The position numbers and the translations under genes are program-made. From Coprinus comatus (lineage: Eukaryota; Basidiomycota; Agaricomycetes; Agaricales; Agaricaceae): DNA of 64,000 bases. Positions 1 through 12,600 of this stretch are shown here, piece after piece (position 1 is the first letter of the stretch; each line of letters starts with the position of its first letter). The notes beneath the pieces were generated by a model, which was not told the origin of the DNA, ran no database searches, and saw only the letters and a list, made by a program, of their open reading frames with translations. The DNA is taken from contig JAWPGT010000052.1 of the NCBI GenBank assembly GCA_034638255.1, positions 95,006 to 159,005 of the forward strand, written 5' to 3'.

Positions 1-1851
1 CAAAGGTTATCGAGGCTTCGTTCCAGAGTACCTCGAAGTCCTACGTTCCATCCCTTAACGATCTAGAGCCCCATCCATTGGACAAGGAAATCTCATCCTT
101 ACAGCTCAAGACTGCAACTCAGTCCCTCGAAGGGGCTTGTGCACAACTACGTGCAATGCTCACGTGTCCGAATCATAACTTGACAAATGTGAGCCTCGAG
201 ATGCATTACTCTACCTATACTATAATGCTAACTTGCGACAAAAACTTGCCACAATGTTGAATGTGCTCAGAAATTCATGCATGTATGCGGCACTTTTTCT
301 TGTCTATCGTTTATTATACTAACCTTAAGAGTTAGATATACCTCTCCGCTTGTATTGGAACAATTCTGAATGCCAATGTACCTGATATAATTGGTATCAA
401 TCAAGATGGAATGGCAGTCGAGGAAATCGGAAAGCAAGCTGGTATCGAACCCACAAAGTTATCTCGGGTTCTCTGTTTATTGTGTACTCATCATATCTTT
501 CGTGAAGGTAAGCTAATTTTACCAAAACAGTTGAGTATTAACAACTATCGTTTTACCACAGTCCATCCAGACGTTTTTGCGAATAATCGGTTGAGCATTA
601 ATTTACGCTCTTCAAATCCTCTTGCTAGCTTTGGCCTTCAGCTGTAAGTGTTTACCATAAACTTTCCTTTGTATAACAAGAGCTTATGATACTCTCTAGC
701 ACGGATGAGAATTATAAAGCCACAGGGACTTCTCTTCAAAACGTTGTTGGATCCAGAATGGGGACCATCCACCGCTGCTAATCATGCTCCATTTAACAAA
801 CTGACGGGCTTTAATGGACCAGTGTTTGATTGTATGCCGGGGTAAGATATAATTTCCACGTCTAGAATTCGATAAACCTGTGAATCTGATATGACATGTA
901 CTACAGAAAGGAAGCCCGATAGGTGCTGTACAAGGTGCTAGATTTGCACGCGTGAATGAGACTTGTGAGGCGACCTCTGTTGTACAGTGTAAGTATCGTT
1001 ATTGCTCAAGGTATTCAAGTCTTGCGAGCTCATCTCATGGTTAGTATATCCATGGGATAAATTACCAGAAGGAACGACAGTAAATGATGTTGGAGGTGTC
1101 GGCCATATGATGCTTGAACTCGCAAAATGCCATCCCAACCTTAAGTTCAAGGTCCAAGATCGTCCAGAACGTGTTGAGCAGGCAGAGAAGGAGATATGGC
1201 CTCAGGAATGCCCAGATGCTTTGAAGGAAAATAGAGTCGAGTTCAAAGGGTTTGATTTCTTCAAAGATCAACCTATTTCCGGCTGTGATATCTACTATGT
1301 GAGATATTTCTCTGATGCGCAAGATAATGCAGTCGCTAATTTATTTTACTTCAATCTTCAGATCAAGCACATCTTGTAAGCACATATCAGTCTGCAGCCA
1401 CGCGGCTGATATGAAAGAGATAAAGCTCAACGTTTTCAACCTTCTCCCAGACATAACTGGCCCGACAAAGAATCCATTGATATTCTTAGCAATGTAAGGA
1501 AAGCCATGGGGTCCAGTAGTCGCGTCTTCGTTCGTAAGTTCTGATACAATCATACTTTAAATCGGTTCTTGCTAAGAAGACTTATTGCTAGATGAACACA
1601 TACTTCAAAAGGCGAGCCATTTTCCCGAGGATCAATCACAATTCCATCAGGCTCCGGATCCCCTTCTCCCTAATTTTGGAATGGGAAAGATATGACAATA
1701 CAGCATTGATCTGATCATGATGGTCATGTTTAACACACAGGCGAGGGCACTGGAGGATCATATTAGATTAGGCAAGTTGGCGGGATTGGAATTTGTTAAA
1801 TTTTGGGATCTTGGAGAGATGGGTATGGTTGAGTTTGGACTCCCAGGCTGA
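1..1851 (+). pseudogene. SAM-dependent O-methyltransferase, decayed, 5' end outside the window
   Basis: Exon pieces in the right order match the fungal/plant type O-methyltransferase fold. An N-terminal helix reads to about base 186. A winged-helix part includes VEEIGKQAGIEPTKLSRVL (411-507). A DPEWGPS..NHAPF segment lies near 750-840. The SAM-binding block NDVGGVGHMMLELAK (1083-1130) follows, then NWPDKESIDIL, and the C-terminal end LGEMGMVEFGLPG stops at 1851. The enzyme would methylate a hydroxyl of a small molecule in the cytosol. Breaks seen: a frame change near 720-745, a glycine missing from the usual DVGGG motif, and an in-frame TGA at 1693-1695 where the family normally has a coding triplet after GxGxI. 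The coding frame opens at base 3 without an ATG, so the gene starts upstream of the window. Probably a relic; an unusual splice pattern could rescue part of it. Confidence 0.75.
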
Positions 1852-1934
1852 AATTTGAAAACTAAAATTTGAAACCCATCTTGATCTATAAATTTGCTGA
1901 AGCACCAGTAAAATATAGTGAAAGATGCTAGACC

Positions 1935-2023
1935 CAGACTCCTTCCCAGTCGCTGGTATGCTCAGAATATTTTATTTATCCGAAGTTCTTCCGTGGGCAT
2001 ACCAGCGACTGGGAAGGAGTCTG
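1935..2023. mobile_element. 89-bp MITE with perfect 27-bp terminal inverted repeats
   Basis: Bases 1935-1961 are the exact reverse complement of 1997-2023, with a 35-base loop. The arms begin CAGACTCCTT. The 9 bases just outside, TGCTAGACC, occur directly repeated at 1926-1934 and 2024-2032, which fits a target-site duplication. TIRs starting with CAG and an 8-9 bp duplication suggest a hAT-like element (8 bp) or a Mutator-like one (9 bp). It carries no coding capacity and sits just downstream of the methyltransferase relic. Confidence 0.8.
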
Positions 2024-2296
2024 TGCTAGACCTTGCAACTATCGTATATTTGGAGGATGTTATGGGCGCTAATTAATCATATCTTTTATGAGAGATTAGA
2101 TGTATCTGGTTGTGTGAGCGGTCACAAGTACATTACAACCTTGTCACCAAAGAGCGTCTCGTGGGAGTCTTCCCACTACAAACAGACTACAAATTTAAGT
2201 GTTTAACGTTCTCTCAAACTTCAACTTTTCAACACTCACTGGCATATTCCAAGCTCAACACACCAATTAGACGCTTATATTGAACCTAACTCCATC

Positions 2297-4884
2297 ATGG
2301 ATCAGCCTCTCCCTGTCAATAACCGTGAGTATATCGGAAGATGGAACTACTGATGCTGTATTCTGAACTTCTACCTTTACCACTAGATGAACCAACCAAG
2401 TGAGCTTTCTTTCCTTTAAATCCACAATGTACTACATAGCAACGCAGAATCAAGAACGATATAATTGAGACGCGTTATACTGGCATTAAAAAGAAGGGTG
2501 CCACATCCTACATGAATACCTTGATTCAACTTTTGTTCTCTATTCAATCGTTTCGTAAGGTGCTACCCATATTATAACTCGATTATCTTTCTCTCACTAT
2601 TCTCCATAGGCGGTCTATGAGGCTCCAACAGAAGGGAAGAAGCCTACTCAGAATACTCTTTTGGCCCTTCAAAGAATCTTCCACCGCTTACAAGCATCGG
2701 ATGAATGTGTTTGTAAGTGGTTATATTATCTCATGTCATGTATAGATCATGGTATAATCACTTGTAGCCACTTCCGAGCTTACGAAATCCCTTGGTTGGG
2801 GTGATATGGATGCTTTATTTCCACGAGATATTGTAGATTTCAGACGCACACTTCTTTCTACAATGCAGGTATGTAGTCCATATTTGAGCACCACTACATG
2901 CGTAGGAGCTAAATTGCAACGAAACACAACACACTTACTCTCAAGGGCACCAAGGCGGACAATCCGATAAACAAGCTACTTTCGGGAGAGCTGAAAACTT
3001 TCATCAGATGCTTTGATATCGGAAAGGAATATTCAGTAGTTGAGAACTTTGACAGTGGGTTAACTCAACTACATTCTCCTTAATTCAAATCATTCACGCA
3101 CCCACAATTCTTGTAGTTATTCAACTAGAAGTGAACGGAGTAAAAACGCTACGCGACTCCTTCATGAAATTCACTGAATTAGAGAATCTTACTGGGAAGA
3201 ACAGGTATCTAGATCCTAATTACGGCTTGCAGGAGGCCGAAAAGGGGAGAATATTCCAATCCTTCCCACCTATACTGTTCCTTCAGCTTCAACGCTGGCA
3301 ACACAACGTTCAAAAGGACGCCATGGTCAAATCAAACAGTCCTGTTGAGTTTCCCTTTAACATTGACCTTGATGAATTCTTGGGCGAAGGTGCCGATCGT
3401 TCCCAGCCTTGGGTCTACAGTTTACATGCTGTTTCAATGCATTCGGGTGATTTGACACATGGTCACAATTATGCTTTCATCAAACGTGAACAAGAATCGG
3501 AGTGGTTAAAGTTCGATGATGATTCCGTAACGCAGGCTACAAAACAAGATATCATCAATACATACAGAATACCTGCTACTAATGCTGGAAACGATATTCT
3601 ATCTAGCGCATACGTGCTGGTGTACATCCGGGACCCTTCATGTAATGAAGTAGGCAAGCGTCATGGTGTCGAGGAGGTACCTAGTGTCAAAGCTCAAGGT
3701 TGGTTGGTTTCTATCCAATGTATCAAGTCGCTAATTCTTGGTGTAGTACCACAAACGGAAACACGAACTGAGGGCAATCATCCTCAGTCTATACCCGTTG
3801 AGCAGTTGTCTGTGAAGGTTAGTTTGTGTCATGCTATGGTGTTCGAACGCGCTGTGGCTTAGCGCATAAACAGGTAGTTACCGACCAGATGTTCCATCTT
3901 CATGATGGATTTGATATAACTACATTCGATGACAAGATGGAGAAAGCGTCTAGTCCAGTTCTTTTTCAGGTACCCAGTAATGGTACCTATAGTAGCCTAA
4001 AGACAAGCATCGCATGTCATTTCCGATTTCAGCCTGGGACGCAATTCCAACTGTGGACGTTCATCAAAAGAGAAAACGGAACCTTCCGACCATACATGGC
4101 TATTGACGAAAACAAAGAGGGTCTAAGTGAGTAACATCATATACAGTTAACCAATGATCTGTACTGACTCTGAAATATAGCCATGGAAACCGTTCATCAG
4201 GATTGGAAGATCAACAATGGGAAGGAGCTTCGTCTATATGTCGATGTAATTCCGGCCTTCGGGGTAATGTTCAATAACATCCGCACTAACACTTGCTGAT
4301 GTGGCATAATAGATTAAACGCGATCCAGAGTTTATCATGTTATTTTTAAAGCATTTTGACCCCCTCACGCAAACATTACGCGGGGTTGGAAAAATTCATA
4401 TACCCAAGGACGCTTCAGTTACCGATCTGACTTCAATCATAAGAACACTTATGCAATGGAAGATCGGAACCTCCATGACGCTTTACGAGGTCTGTTGTTC
4501 AACTTGTGCTATGCTCCAATTAGTAAACACTAAATGAAAATATATCAGGAGATCAATCCTTGGATGATTGAAATGCTGAAACCTAGGCTTACGATGGAAA
4601 AGAGTGACCTCGAAAATGGAGATATAATTTGCTTCCAGGCTCATCTTGCATGTGAAGAGTACGTGACTGTACATTCTAATGTGTATATGTTTTTATCTAT
4701 GCTCATTGCTGGCGTTGAACTCAGGAAAAAAGACTTACAGAAAAAAGGCTTTTACACCAATGCCAAAAAATACTATAATTTCCTCCATAATCAAGTCACG
4801 CCTAAGACTACATTGAAGAGAAAGAGAGCTGATAGTGATGAAATGGGTTGCGAGTCGACTGCGTCCGTCAGTCGGACTTCATGA
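2297..4884 (+). pseudogene. USP7/Ubp15-like ubiquitin C-terminal hydrolase lacking the catalytic cysteine
   Basis: Starts at the ATG at 2297 and is split by several short introns. The Cys-box region reads TGIKKKGATSYMNTLIQLLF; the active-site cysteine expected in GATCYMN is a serine (codon 2506-2508). A USP7-type segment ELTKSLGWGDMDALFPRDI follows (2770-2840). The large exon 3131-3660 includes LQLQRW, a His-box-like GHNYAFIK and FDDDSV. The C-terminal half (3870-4800) resembles the USP7 HUBL/ICP0-binding region, including DPEFIMLFLKHFDP and LENGDIICFQ. No MATH domain precedes the catalytic part, unlike typical USP7. Between about 2905 and 2945 the reading frame of the expected segment shifts (ELN.. 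to TLTLKGTKADNP). Family proteins remove ubiquitin from substrates; this copy should be inactive. It could be an expressed ubiquitin-binding pseudo-enzyme if the frame problem is a splice artefact. Confidence 0.72.
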
Positions 4885-5329
4885 CCTGGTAATCATTAGA
4901 AATTTAAATTTTAAGTTTCGAAGTAGAATAAATAACGTAGCGAGCCCGCCAACGATGAACGTGTTGTTGAGACGAGAGAGAGATCAGGATGATTCGAGAA
5001 GGAGTGAAACGTCGAGCTTGAAAGAGGGCGATATTTGAGAACTGAAAACTGTGAGTCGTATGAAATACGGTCTTCTCACACACATTAGGTTCCCTTATTC
5101 TAAGTTGCATAATCTCCACGATTCCGCAAAGAAAATTGTAACCTCTTCCTAGTAAACAACGTGAATAGCATACAGTGAACAATATGGTATTCATGAATCA
5201 TTATTGCAATGTTGTGTTTCAAACTACAACGTTCAACGACAATCGATTGGCCGTTAAACAAAATGATACAATGGCGTTTGGTTGTGTGCTATTCAATGTA
5301 GATCCTGCACCAAATGGTTTGAAATTTTT
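4885..5329. other. Intergenic stretch, nothing recognised
   Basis: Short frames only, no conserved motif, and no counterpart elsewhere in the window. Confidence 0.5.
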
Positions 5330-6172
5330 GAATACATTGTTTAGACCACATGAGTACTACATACTCATCCGCTCAGGTGCATTAAAAAACCCGGTGGGAA
5401 AAAGCTACCGGCGGGCACAAACGATTATAAACTACGGGTAATTACTGGCATTACACGATCCTACTAGAAGATCTGCAAGACATCAGCTAATGAGAAGAAA
5501 CAATGAAGTACTCATTAAAGTTGATCGAATCAGTGCAAGGCAGTTATCGTTGGTGGATTGTTTCTGTGCCTAAGTGTCAGCCAATACTAAAATAAATAGC
5601 TTGTAACCCACCGAAGGTACTGCTGGGACCCGCTCCAGCACCAATGACCACTTCATGAGAGCACTACTGCGTTTCCCCTTCTAATGATCCGCAGAATACA
5701 GACCCCCAACGCCCTGGAAGGTGACCGATCACGGTTCTTCCTCCCATCCCAGACAATGCACAACCTCAACTTGTCCTTTGCAGGACTAGAAGTTCTGTAC
5801 AAAGTTGAGACTTAACTTCCGAACACGCCAGACCACAGCGCAGTCCAACGGTCATACGGGCAACATGTCAGGTTCCAGGAAAACGTGAGGGTGATGAAGC
5901 TTGCTTGGCCGTTGGTGCTGGATATCTCCGTCCTCCCGGTGTGTGTGTCGGAGTGCTGAATGTCGAGTCTGAGAAGGGGTGGTGAGGGGAGTTGGACGAG
6001 GGCGAGGATAGTTCACTGACATTGCAGTTGGTGGTGAAGAGCGTTGGGGGAATTTTTCGTGCGTAGTCTCAGTTATATTTCCTTCCAAAAGTTTGGGTAT
6101 GTTTTGATTTTTAGGCTGACAATTCTCAATCCAGCAGAAAACTAATTATAGACATTGTGATACGTCATCGCA
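5330..6172 (-). repeat. Dispersed repeat R1, inverted copy
   Basis: The reverse complement of this stretch matches 28369-29210 and 44274-45114 over roughly 840 bases, with scattered differences. Shared landmarks include TATCACAATGTCTATAATTA at one end and CCCACCGGGTTTTTTAATGC near the other. Unlike the other two copies, it has no NACHT fragment beyond its end. No TIR, LTR ends or open frame of transposon type were recognised, so its class is unknown. Confidence 0.85.
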
Positions 6173-7908
6173 TTAATGTCCACTATCTTGACATAGACTC
6201 GACCACCTTGAAACAATACCTGATAGTTACTGTTTAAGGTGACGTGGAAGGAATGGCCATGATCTAGAAGGATCTTCTAGAGATAAGATGAATATTCAAG
6301 TTGATGATCTTTCGTCCAGAATTCACATTGAATCTATTATCTATCATACTGAATTTGACTGCGTATAAGTCAAGGGACACTTATACAATAGTTGCAAAAT
6401 GTACAATATGACATACTGTATACTACTTTCGTTGAAGGATGATAATCTTTAATGACTCATTAACGATAGTGGGTACATCAGATGTCATTTGGTTTTCAGC
6501 ATAGTGTGGTTCGGGCGTGCTGTATATTTCATGCTCACCCTCACACTCTTTACGCCTCTTGAGACCTGCGGTCTTGCTGAGTGATACAAACCAGTAACAA
6601 GAGAGAGGCCAACTTGTGGGTAGAAAAGCACTGGTGGCACAGCAACACCTCGTTCGTTCGATTCCTATTCCTCCAGTTTGTTTTACTTCACATCTCCATC
6701 TCGTAAGTCATTACGAAGGCGAAATGGGAGGATGGATAGTCAGAAATATGTTGATACGTGCTCCAATTTCAATAGTTTCGCTCTTGAAACACGGGGGTAT
6801 TTACTACAAGTATAAGGCGTGTTACAACAGCCTTACACAAACTTATATATTTCAATATACCAAAGTTCTGGGTGAGCGCTTGAACCTTTGTTCAATCGAA
6901 TCGAAATAATATATATAAATGTGTCCTAAGAATAAACTTAGCACTTCACCTGAGTGTCCCATATAATACAACTTCAACGTTACTTGTCATTCTGTTCGCT
7001 CCAATGTTTATACATTTCGATAACCAAGGAGTGGAGCGTTGATGTTAGCCGAGATTAATTATGATCAGCCCCAGGTTAGTAGTACTGACCATTTTTCTCA
7101 TTCGCTACTTTGCGGAAATGGCGCTATGGTAGTCAATGTCATAATTTTTTTTTCGCCTGAATTGCCTTTACAAAGCGTCTCCATGGAGGATCTCAAGTTT
7201 TTCTGCGGGAACTAATGGTATAAGGTATTATTATAATAGATATTTATACCAGGGATCATCCAATCATCGCATGATTCTCACCGATCGACTCGACTCAACC
7301 GCACAATTGAATGATTGGGTATTTTCTCGAAGAAGTAGAAGCTCCACAAGGTAATAGATACCAAAATATACGTGCTAGTTCCGAGTACATAGCACTCAAA
7401 CCCAAGGATACCAATTGGGAGGAAATGGTGATAAGGCTTCTTGTCGACTAGTTGATTGACATGGAATCCTTCCATTGAAGAGAGAAGGATACCAATAGCT
7501 AGGTCATGTAATTGTGAGTCGTGTGCGGCAGTGTGATATTGGTGTGAGACAATAATTTCACTCTCATGAATGTATAATAATAGAAATGTACTATCTATAT
7601 GATCATCACTCCAATTGTAAGCCTTGGGGCCCCCATGATACTATTCATAAATTTCGTTTGCTCGCCTTTCATACCAGACACCCCAATCTTCCCCGCCACC
7701 CGTTCTCTCCTCTGTCTCTTTTCTGTAATAAGAGGGTGTTTGAACTTTGGAGTTTGATAGCCGAGTCATGTGGTCGGCTATTTACCGCGGCAAGGACGGG
7801 ACGTTTTTTTTTACTAATTATCCGATACGATTTTGATATGAAACGTAAATTGGTCTTGCTTACTTATATATCCTCTTGTCCCTAGACACCTCCTTTCGCG
7901 ATACCCTC
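6173..7908. other. Gene-poor intergenic DNA
   Basis: Only short, low-complexity frames are present. The last 250 bases before 7909 hold a pyrimidine-rich run and probably the promoter of the transporter gene. I saw no TE or RNA gene. Confidence 0.4.
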
Positions 7909-9814
7909 ATGTCTTCTACTCATGCATACACTCCGTTGAAATCTGATAATGGCAGCGGAAATGACATTTATATAACGTCTTCAAACACTACAGAATATGA
8001 ACAAGATCAAGAACCGGAACAACCTTCGAGATGGTATGGTGTGGTAAAAGGGCTTAGAGAGTTTAGGGAGAGGAATGTTGGGTTGTTGTTGATTGTGGCA
8101 GCCCAGGTCTTCTTTACATTGATGAATCTTTCGGTGAAGACGTTGAACAGTATAGATCCCCCAGTCACAGCATTGCAGGTGGGTGGTTCGGTTCATGTGT
8201 CTGAGTCGATATTAATCCATCTCTCCTTGTAGCTTATTGTAGTCCGAATGGTATGTAAAGCTACTCTTGTGTCAAACACTCACATTTAGGTTGATATTGG
8301 TTAATTTCAGCTTATTACATATGTCTGTTCGGTCACCTATATGTGAGTCATACATTCACAAAATGTGTCTCATAGACTGATCCCCCTTATGAGTATAGGT
8401 TAGCTACTGGTGTACCAGATCCATTCACTGGTCCCAAAGGTGTTCGCTTACTGCTCGTATTTCGGGGAATTTCTGGGTGCGTTTACTTTCAAGTTCCTTT
8501 TTGACCTTACGTAAATAATAGCTCTGCGAAACAGATTCTTTGGTCTTCTTGGGATCTACTTCTCTTTACAATACCTCTCGCTCTCGGACGCAACCGTTCT
8601 CACTTTCCTTGCCCCATTGTGTACTGCATTTTCTGGAGCTATATTTCTGGGAGAATATCTGAGTTACAAACAAGCCTTGGCCGGAGGTACGTCTTTCTTC
8701 TACGTCTCCTAAAATACTTCTCCTATGACTTATACGTTGAATTTGTAGTTTGTAGTCTTATTGGTGTTGTACTTATTGCTCGTCCACCATTCATATTTGG
8801 ATATTTTGGAAATGGTACCGTTATACCACCATCAGATGATATCGTCCATATCACCGCGGGACTTCTTCAAGAAGTTAACCCCGAGAAACGGATGCTTGCA
8901 GTATTGTATGCGTGCCAATTATAAGACAAAAACAACATTCTGATGTTTATCATTAGAGTTGCCCTTGTTGGAGTGTTGGGTGCTACTGGTGCTTGTAAGT
9001 TAATCAGATTTCCGGTCCACGCAAGCCAATTTGTTGCTAAAACTAACAATTTTCTTTATTTGACAGATACTGCCTTAAGAGCGATCGGTAAACGTGCGCA
9101 TCCTCTTCATTCACTTGTGTCATTTTCCTCCCAATCTGTTGTTGGAGCAACTATTGGGTATGTATCTACATCTTTCTACATCTGCAAATTTCTAATACCC
9201 TGTTTCTGGTCTTCCAATATAGCATGATAATCACTAAACAGCCATTTATTATACCCGCCCGCTTAACTTGGTTGGCTATGTTAATTACAATTGGTATATT
9301 TGGTTTTGTAGCACAGGTGATATCGCTCACTCCGGCTCCTATTTACACAACTTACCTTTGGCTTGACATAGATTCTACTCACGATGGGTCTTGCACGAGA
9401 AACCGTATCTAGAGGCTCGATGGCTATTTATACACAAGTAAACCATTTATCATTTTTTGTTCTTAGGTGTACTCAAACGCTATATTATAGATCGTCTTCG
9501 CAACGATTTTTGAGCGTGTTTTCTTCCACACAAGCCCAAGTTTGTTATCTATGACTGGTACTTTGCTGATCATTTCTTCGGCACTATACGTTGCCGTACG
9601 TATCTTTCCTTCTTTCCTTCTCTGTATAAATATAGTGTCTGACTTTTGTCCTTTCTAGTTGATGAAAAAAGGCTCTGGAAAAGCTCCTATGAAAGATTCG
9701 TCTTCCACTTCCCCTGCACCACCTTCAACGTTAGATGACGAAGAAGGCATGGAAAGAGGGTTGCTTGAATCACGCAGTGATAATACCCAACACCGGAAAT
9801 ATAACGGTGTTTAA
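7909..9814 (+). CDS. EamA/DMT-superfamily membrane transporter (SLC35G-like), paralogue 1
   Basis: Multi-exon gene starting MSSTHAYTPLKSD at 7909 and ending with TAA at 9812-9814. A cytosolic acidic N-terminus of about 60 residues is followed by a ten-helix type membrane core. Recognisable pieces are NVGLLLIVAAQVFFTLMNL, FFGLLGIYFSLQYLSLSDA, LTFLAPLCTAFSGAIFLGE, TALRAIGKRAHPLHSLVSF, the LLTMGLARE region and a variable acidic tail (EEGMERGLLE). The LSDATVLTFLAPL..FLGE segment is typical of the first EamA repeat. Exon 1 ends at 8178; exon 2 is an 18-base micro-exon (8233-8250, LIVVRM). Introns are GT..AG and keep the frame through all exons I followed. The likely role is export or import of a small metabolite; the substrate cannot be told. 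A paralogue follows 186 bases downstream on the same strand. Confidence 0.88.
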
Positions 9815-10000
9815 GTTTATGTAATTTAGATTACCTGTATTTGGCGCTTTCCGATCAATTCCTGCCGCCGGCAAAAGAAAAAGATTTCAGTACTTAATGA
9901 TCGTCAAAATGGACTGAGCCCCCAGTGAGTACTCCCCCCACACACCACCTGCGGGCCGCATACCCTTATACCCCTTGTTCAACAACCGCCACTATACCTC

Positions 10001-12136
10001 ATGTCTTCTACTCATGTATACATACCGCTGAAATCTGACGACACTAACAGCAAAGATACCTATATGGCATCTCCAAATGTGAACAATGACTTGCCGCTGA
10101 TACCTACCACAAGTTATGAATTGGAATTGGAACAAGAAATAAAGTCGAAATGGAAATGGGGAACACTCTGGCACGAGGTAGTAGAAAAATGTCGAAATGG
10201 TTATAAGAGAAATGTTGGGTTGTTGTTGGTTGTGGCTGCTCAAGCTTTCTTTTCGTTTATGAATCTGTCAGTGAAGAAGTTGAATAGTATAGATCCACCA
10301 GTTTCAGCGTTACAGGTAATCATATCTCCATATTTTTGTTATACCAAACTCAATTTACTTTGTTTTCTGTTTTTTTGATAGCTTATTGTAGTCCGAATGG
10401 TATGTTCAGTATCATTAATTAATTATATGCAAACGCACTGCTGGGAAGTCTAAAATGATTTGGGTATTTAGGGTATCACGACTATTTGTTCGATAACTTA
10501 TATGTGAGTCACTTCAAGAGTATAAAAGTTTATTCTTAATTCTTCGCCATCATCATATTAACACCCATAAAATATATACAGGCTAGTAGCAAGAGTACAA
10601 AACCCATTCACAGGACCTAAAGGCGTTCGTCTGCTTCTTCTATTCCGAGGTTTCACCGGGTATGTTTAATAATTGTTTGAAAAACGCCACTCATCTTATT
10701 ATTGGCACCTGCATACTTAAATACAACTCTTTTACACCATTGACACATCAACCGCTTGGCAAAAAAAAAAATGAAACAACAGATTCTTTGGGCTTTTTGG
10801 GATTTATTTCTCTCTTCAATATCTTTCACTTTCAGATGCTACCGTTTTGACTTTTTTGGCTCCTTTATGCACTGCATTTTCTGGAGCTATTTTCTTGGGA
10901 GAACATTTAAGTTGTAGACAAGTTGTGGCTGGACGTACGTTCTCTTCTTTATTATCTTACTACCTTGAACTCATTATTGGTTGATCGGTTGTTTCTCTTC
11001 TATTAGTTTTCAGTCTTGTTGGTGTGGTGCTTATTGCACGTCCACCAATTATATTTGGACATACTGTACTAATCGAAGGAGGAGCAGGAGGAGTAGAAGA
11101 TGATACTATGATGATTACAACTGATATTCGAAGTGTTACTTCTGAAGAACGTATGTTGGCTGTTATGTGCGTATGAATTTTGTTTCACTTTACCACATGT
11201 CCACTAAGCTTTACAGTGTTGCACTTGTTGGAGTGTTAGGTTCTACTGGTGCTTGTAAGTTTATGATTACAATTCCAGAGTCAACGATAGCTAAACTGTT
11301 ACGTTTTGATTAATAGATACTACTCTACGAGCGATTGGTAAACGAGCACATCCACTCCATTCTCTCGTTTCTTTTTCTTCGCAATCTGTTATAGTAGCAT
11401 CTATTGGGTACATTATCTTTCTCTGCGCCTTGAATTTCTTTCTGATTTACTTCTTTTTTTTCCGGCTTGTAGCATGATTGTTACTAAAGAGCCATTCATT
11501 ATCCCCACTCGATTAGCTTGGTTAGCTATGTTATTTATGATTGGGATATTCGGTTTCGTTGCACAGGTAACGTTCTCTTTAATTCAATCCCAACCACATA
11601 CCATCACATTTCTTCCCTTCTTCGATACTAAATGTTCATGTTATAGATTCTATTAACGATGGGTCTTGCAAGAGAAACTGCAGGTAGAAGTTCAATGGCT
11701 ATTTATACTCAGGTAAATAAATACCAGTCCCAGTCCCATTCTCAAACATTTAACGTTTAACGTCTGTACTTATTTTATTATCATTAGATCGTATTCGCGA
11801 CGATTTTGGAACGTATATTCTTCCATACTAGTCCCTCTCTGTTATCAATCATTGGTACTTGTTTAATTATTTCTGCGGCGCTTTATGTCGCTGTAAGTTA
11901 TTTCTTGTTCCCCTTTTCTGCTTTCCCTTATCAAGCATGTATATGTATGCTAATCTAAAATTTTAACTTTTGATTAGATGTTGAAAGCGGATACAGGAAC
12001 TCAAGATAAAACGAAGAATCAAAGTTCTACGTCTGCCTCTGCATCAAGTTCCTCCAATTTGAGAAGAGAAGAAGAGGATGTGGAAAGAGGTTTATTACTT
12101 GAGGAGCATGAATACCTAACAGCCAAACCTTCCTAG
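10001..12136 (+). CDS. EamA/DMT-superfamily membrane transporter, paralogue 2
   Basis: Starts MSSTHVYIPLKSDD at 10001 and stops at 12134-12136. The exon pattern is the same as in the upstream gene, including the 18-base exon LIVVRM just after 10380. The following short exon reads GITTICSITY. Membrane segments include NVGLLLVVAAQAFFSFMNL, LTFLAPLCTAFSGAIFLGE, VGVVLIARPPIIFG, TLRAIGKRAHPLHSLVSF and LTMGLARETAGR. The loop after the fifth helix is acidic and differs from paralogue 1. The C-terminal tail carries EEEDVERGLLLEE. All splice joins checked are in frame, so it looks functional. It arose by local duplication together with 7909-9814 and the copies in the duplicated units further right. 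Confidence 0.88.
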
Positions 12137-12600
12137 ACTATGTGACGGCAAGCGTCACGCCCAAGGGGCGTGAGTTCAAAATCCATATTTCGAACTTGAG
12201 CTTGAAGATCAAAATCGTAAAGATAGGGACACGGATGGTATTGTTACTGGAAGTTCAGCTTGAAAAGTGATGATATATTGGTTGTATATTGGGGATGATA
12301 TGTAAATATAACACTATTAGGGGTGTTATGTATAGGGTATAGATTTCATACACTTAGGTTATAGATTCTCAGGGTTTGAAATGATGAAAAAACAATTTTT
12401 CAGAGTACTTGTGTGATTTTGATTATCAGTCTATGTAGAATCCTAGAAGGAATTTGTTAAGAGTATCATCTTCAGTTTGTCAAATGATTTTGTCAGTAAC
12501 GTTCCTGGTTCATTAAAATATCATGAGTCTGATAGGCTGTGAGTATGTCAAGTCCGAGATCTCAGATCTGAATATTGTATTGTCGAGGGATAGTCCTTCC
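12137..12600. other. Intergenic, with a fragment shared with the copia region
   Basis: The first part is probably the 3' flank of the transporter gene. From about 12533 to 12600 the sequence (GGCTGTGAGTATGTCAAG..) matches 21417-21515, just outside the copia remnant, so it is likely a piece of a dispersed LTR or repeat. Confidence 0.5.

Noticed and set aside
6616..6909. 97-codon plus-strand frame
   Set aside because: No ATG context, motif or homologue in the window; composition looks non-coding.
12141..12157. Hairpin GTGACGGCAAGCGTCAC after the second transporter gene
   Set aside because: A six-base stem is too short to call a terminator, and bacterial-type terminators are not expected in a fungal genome.
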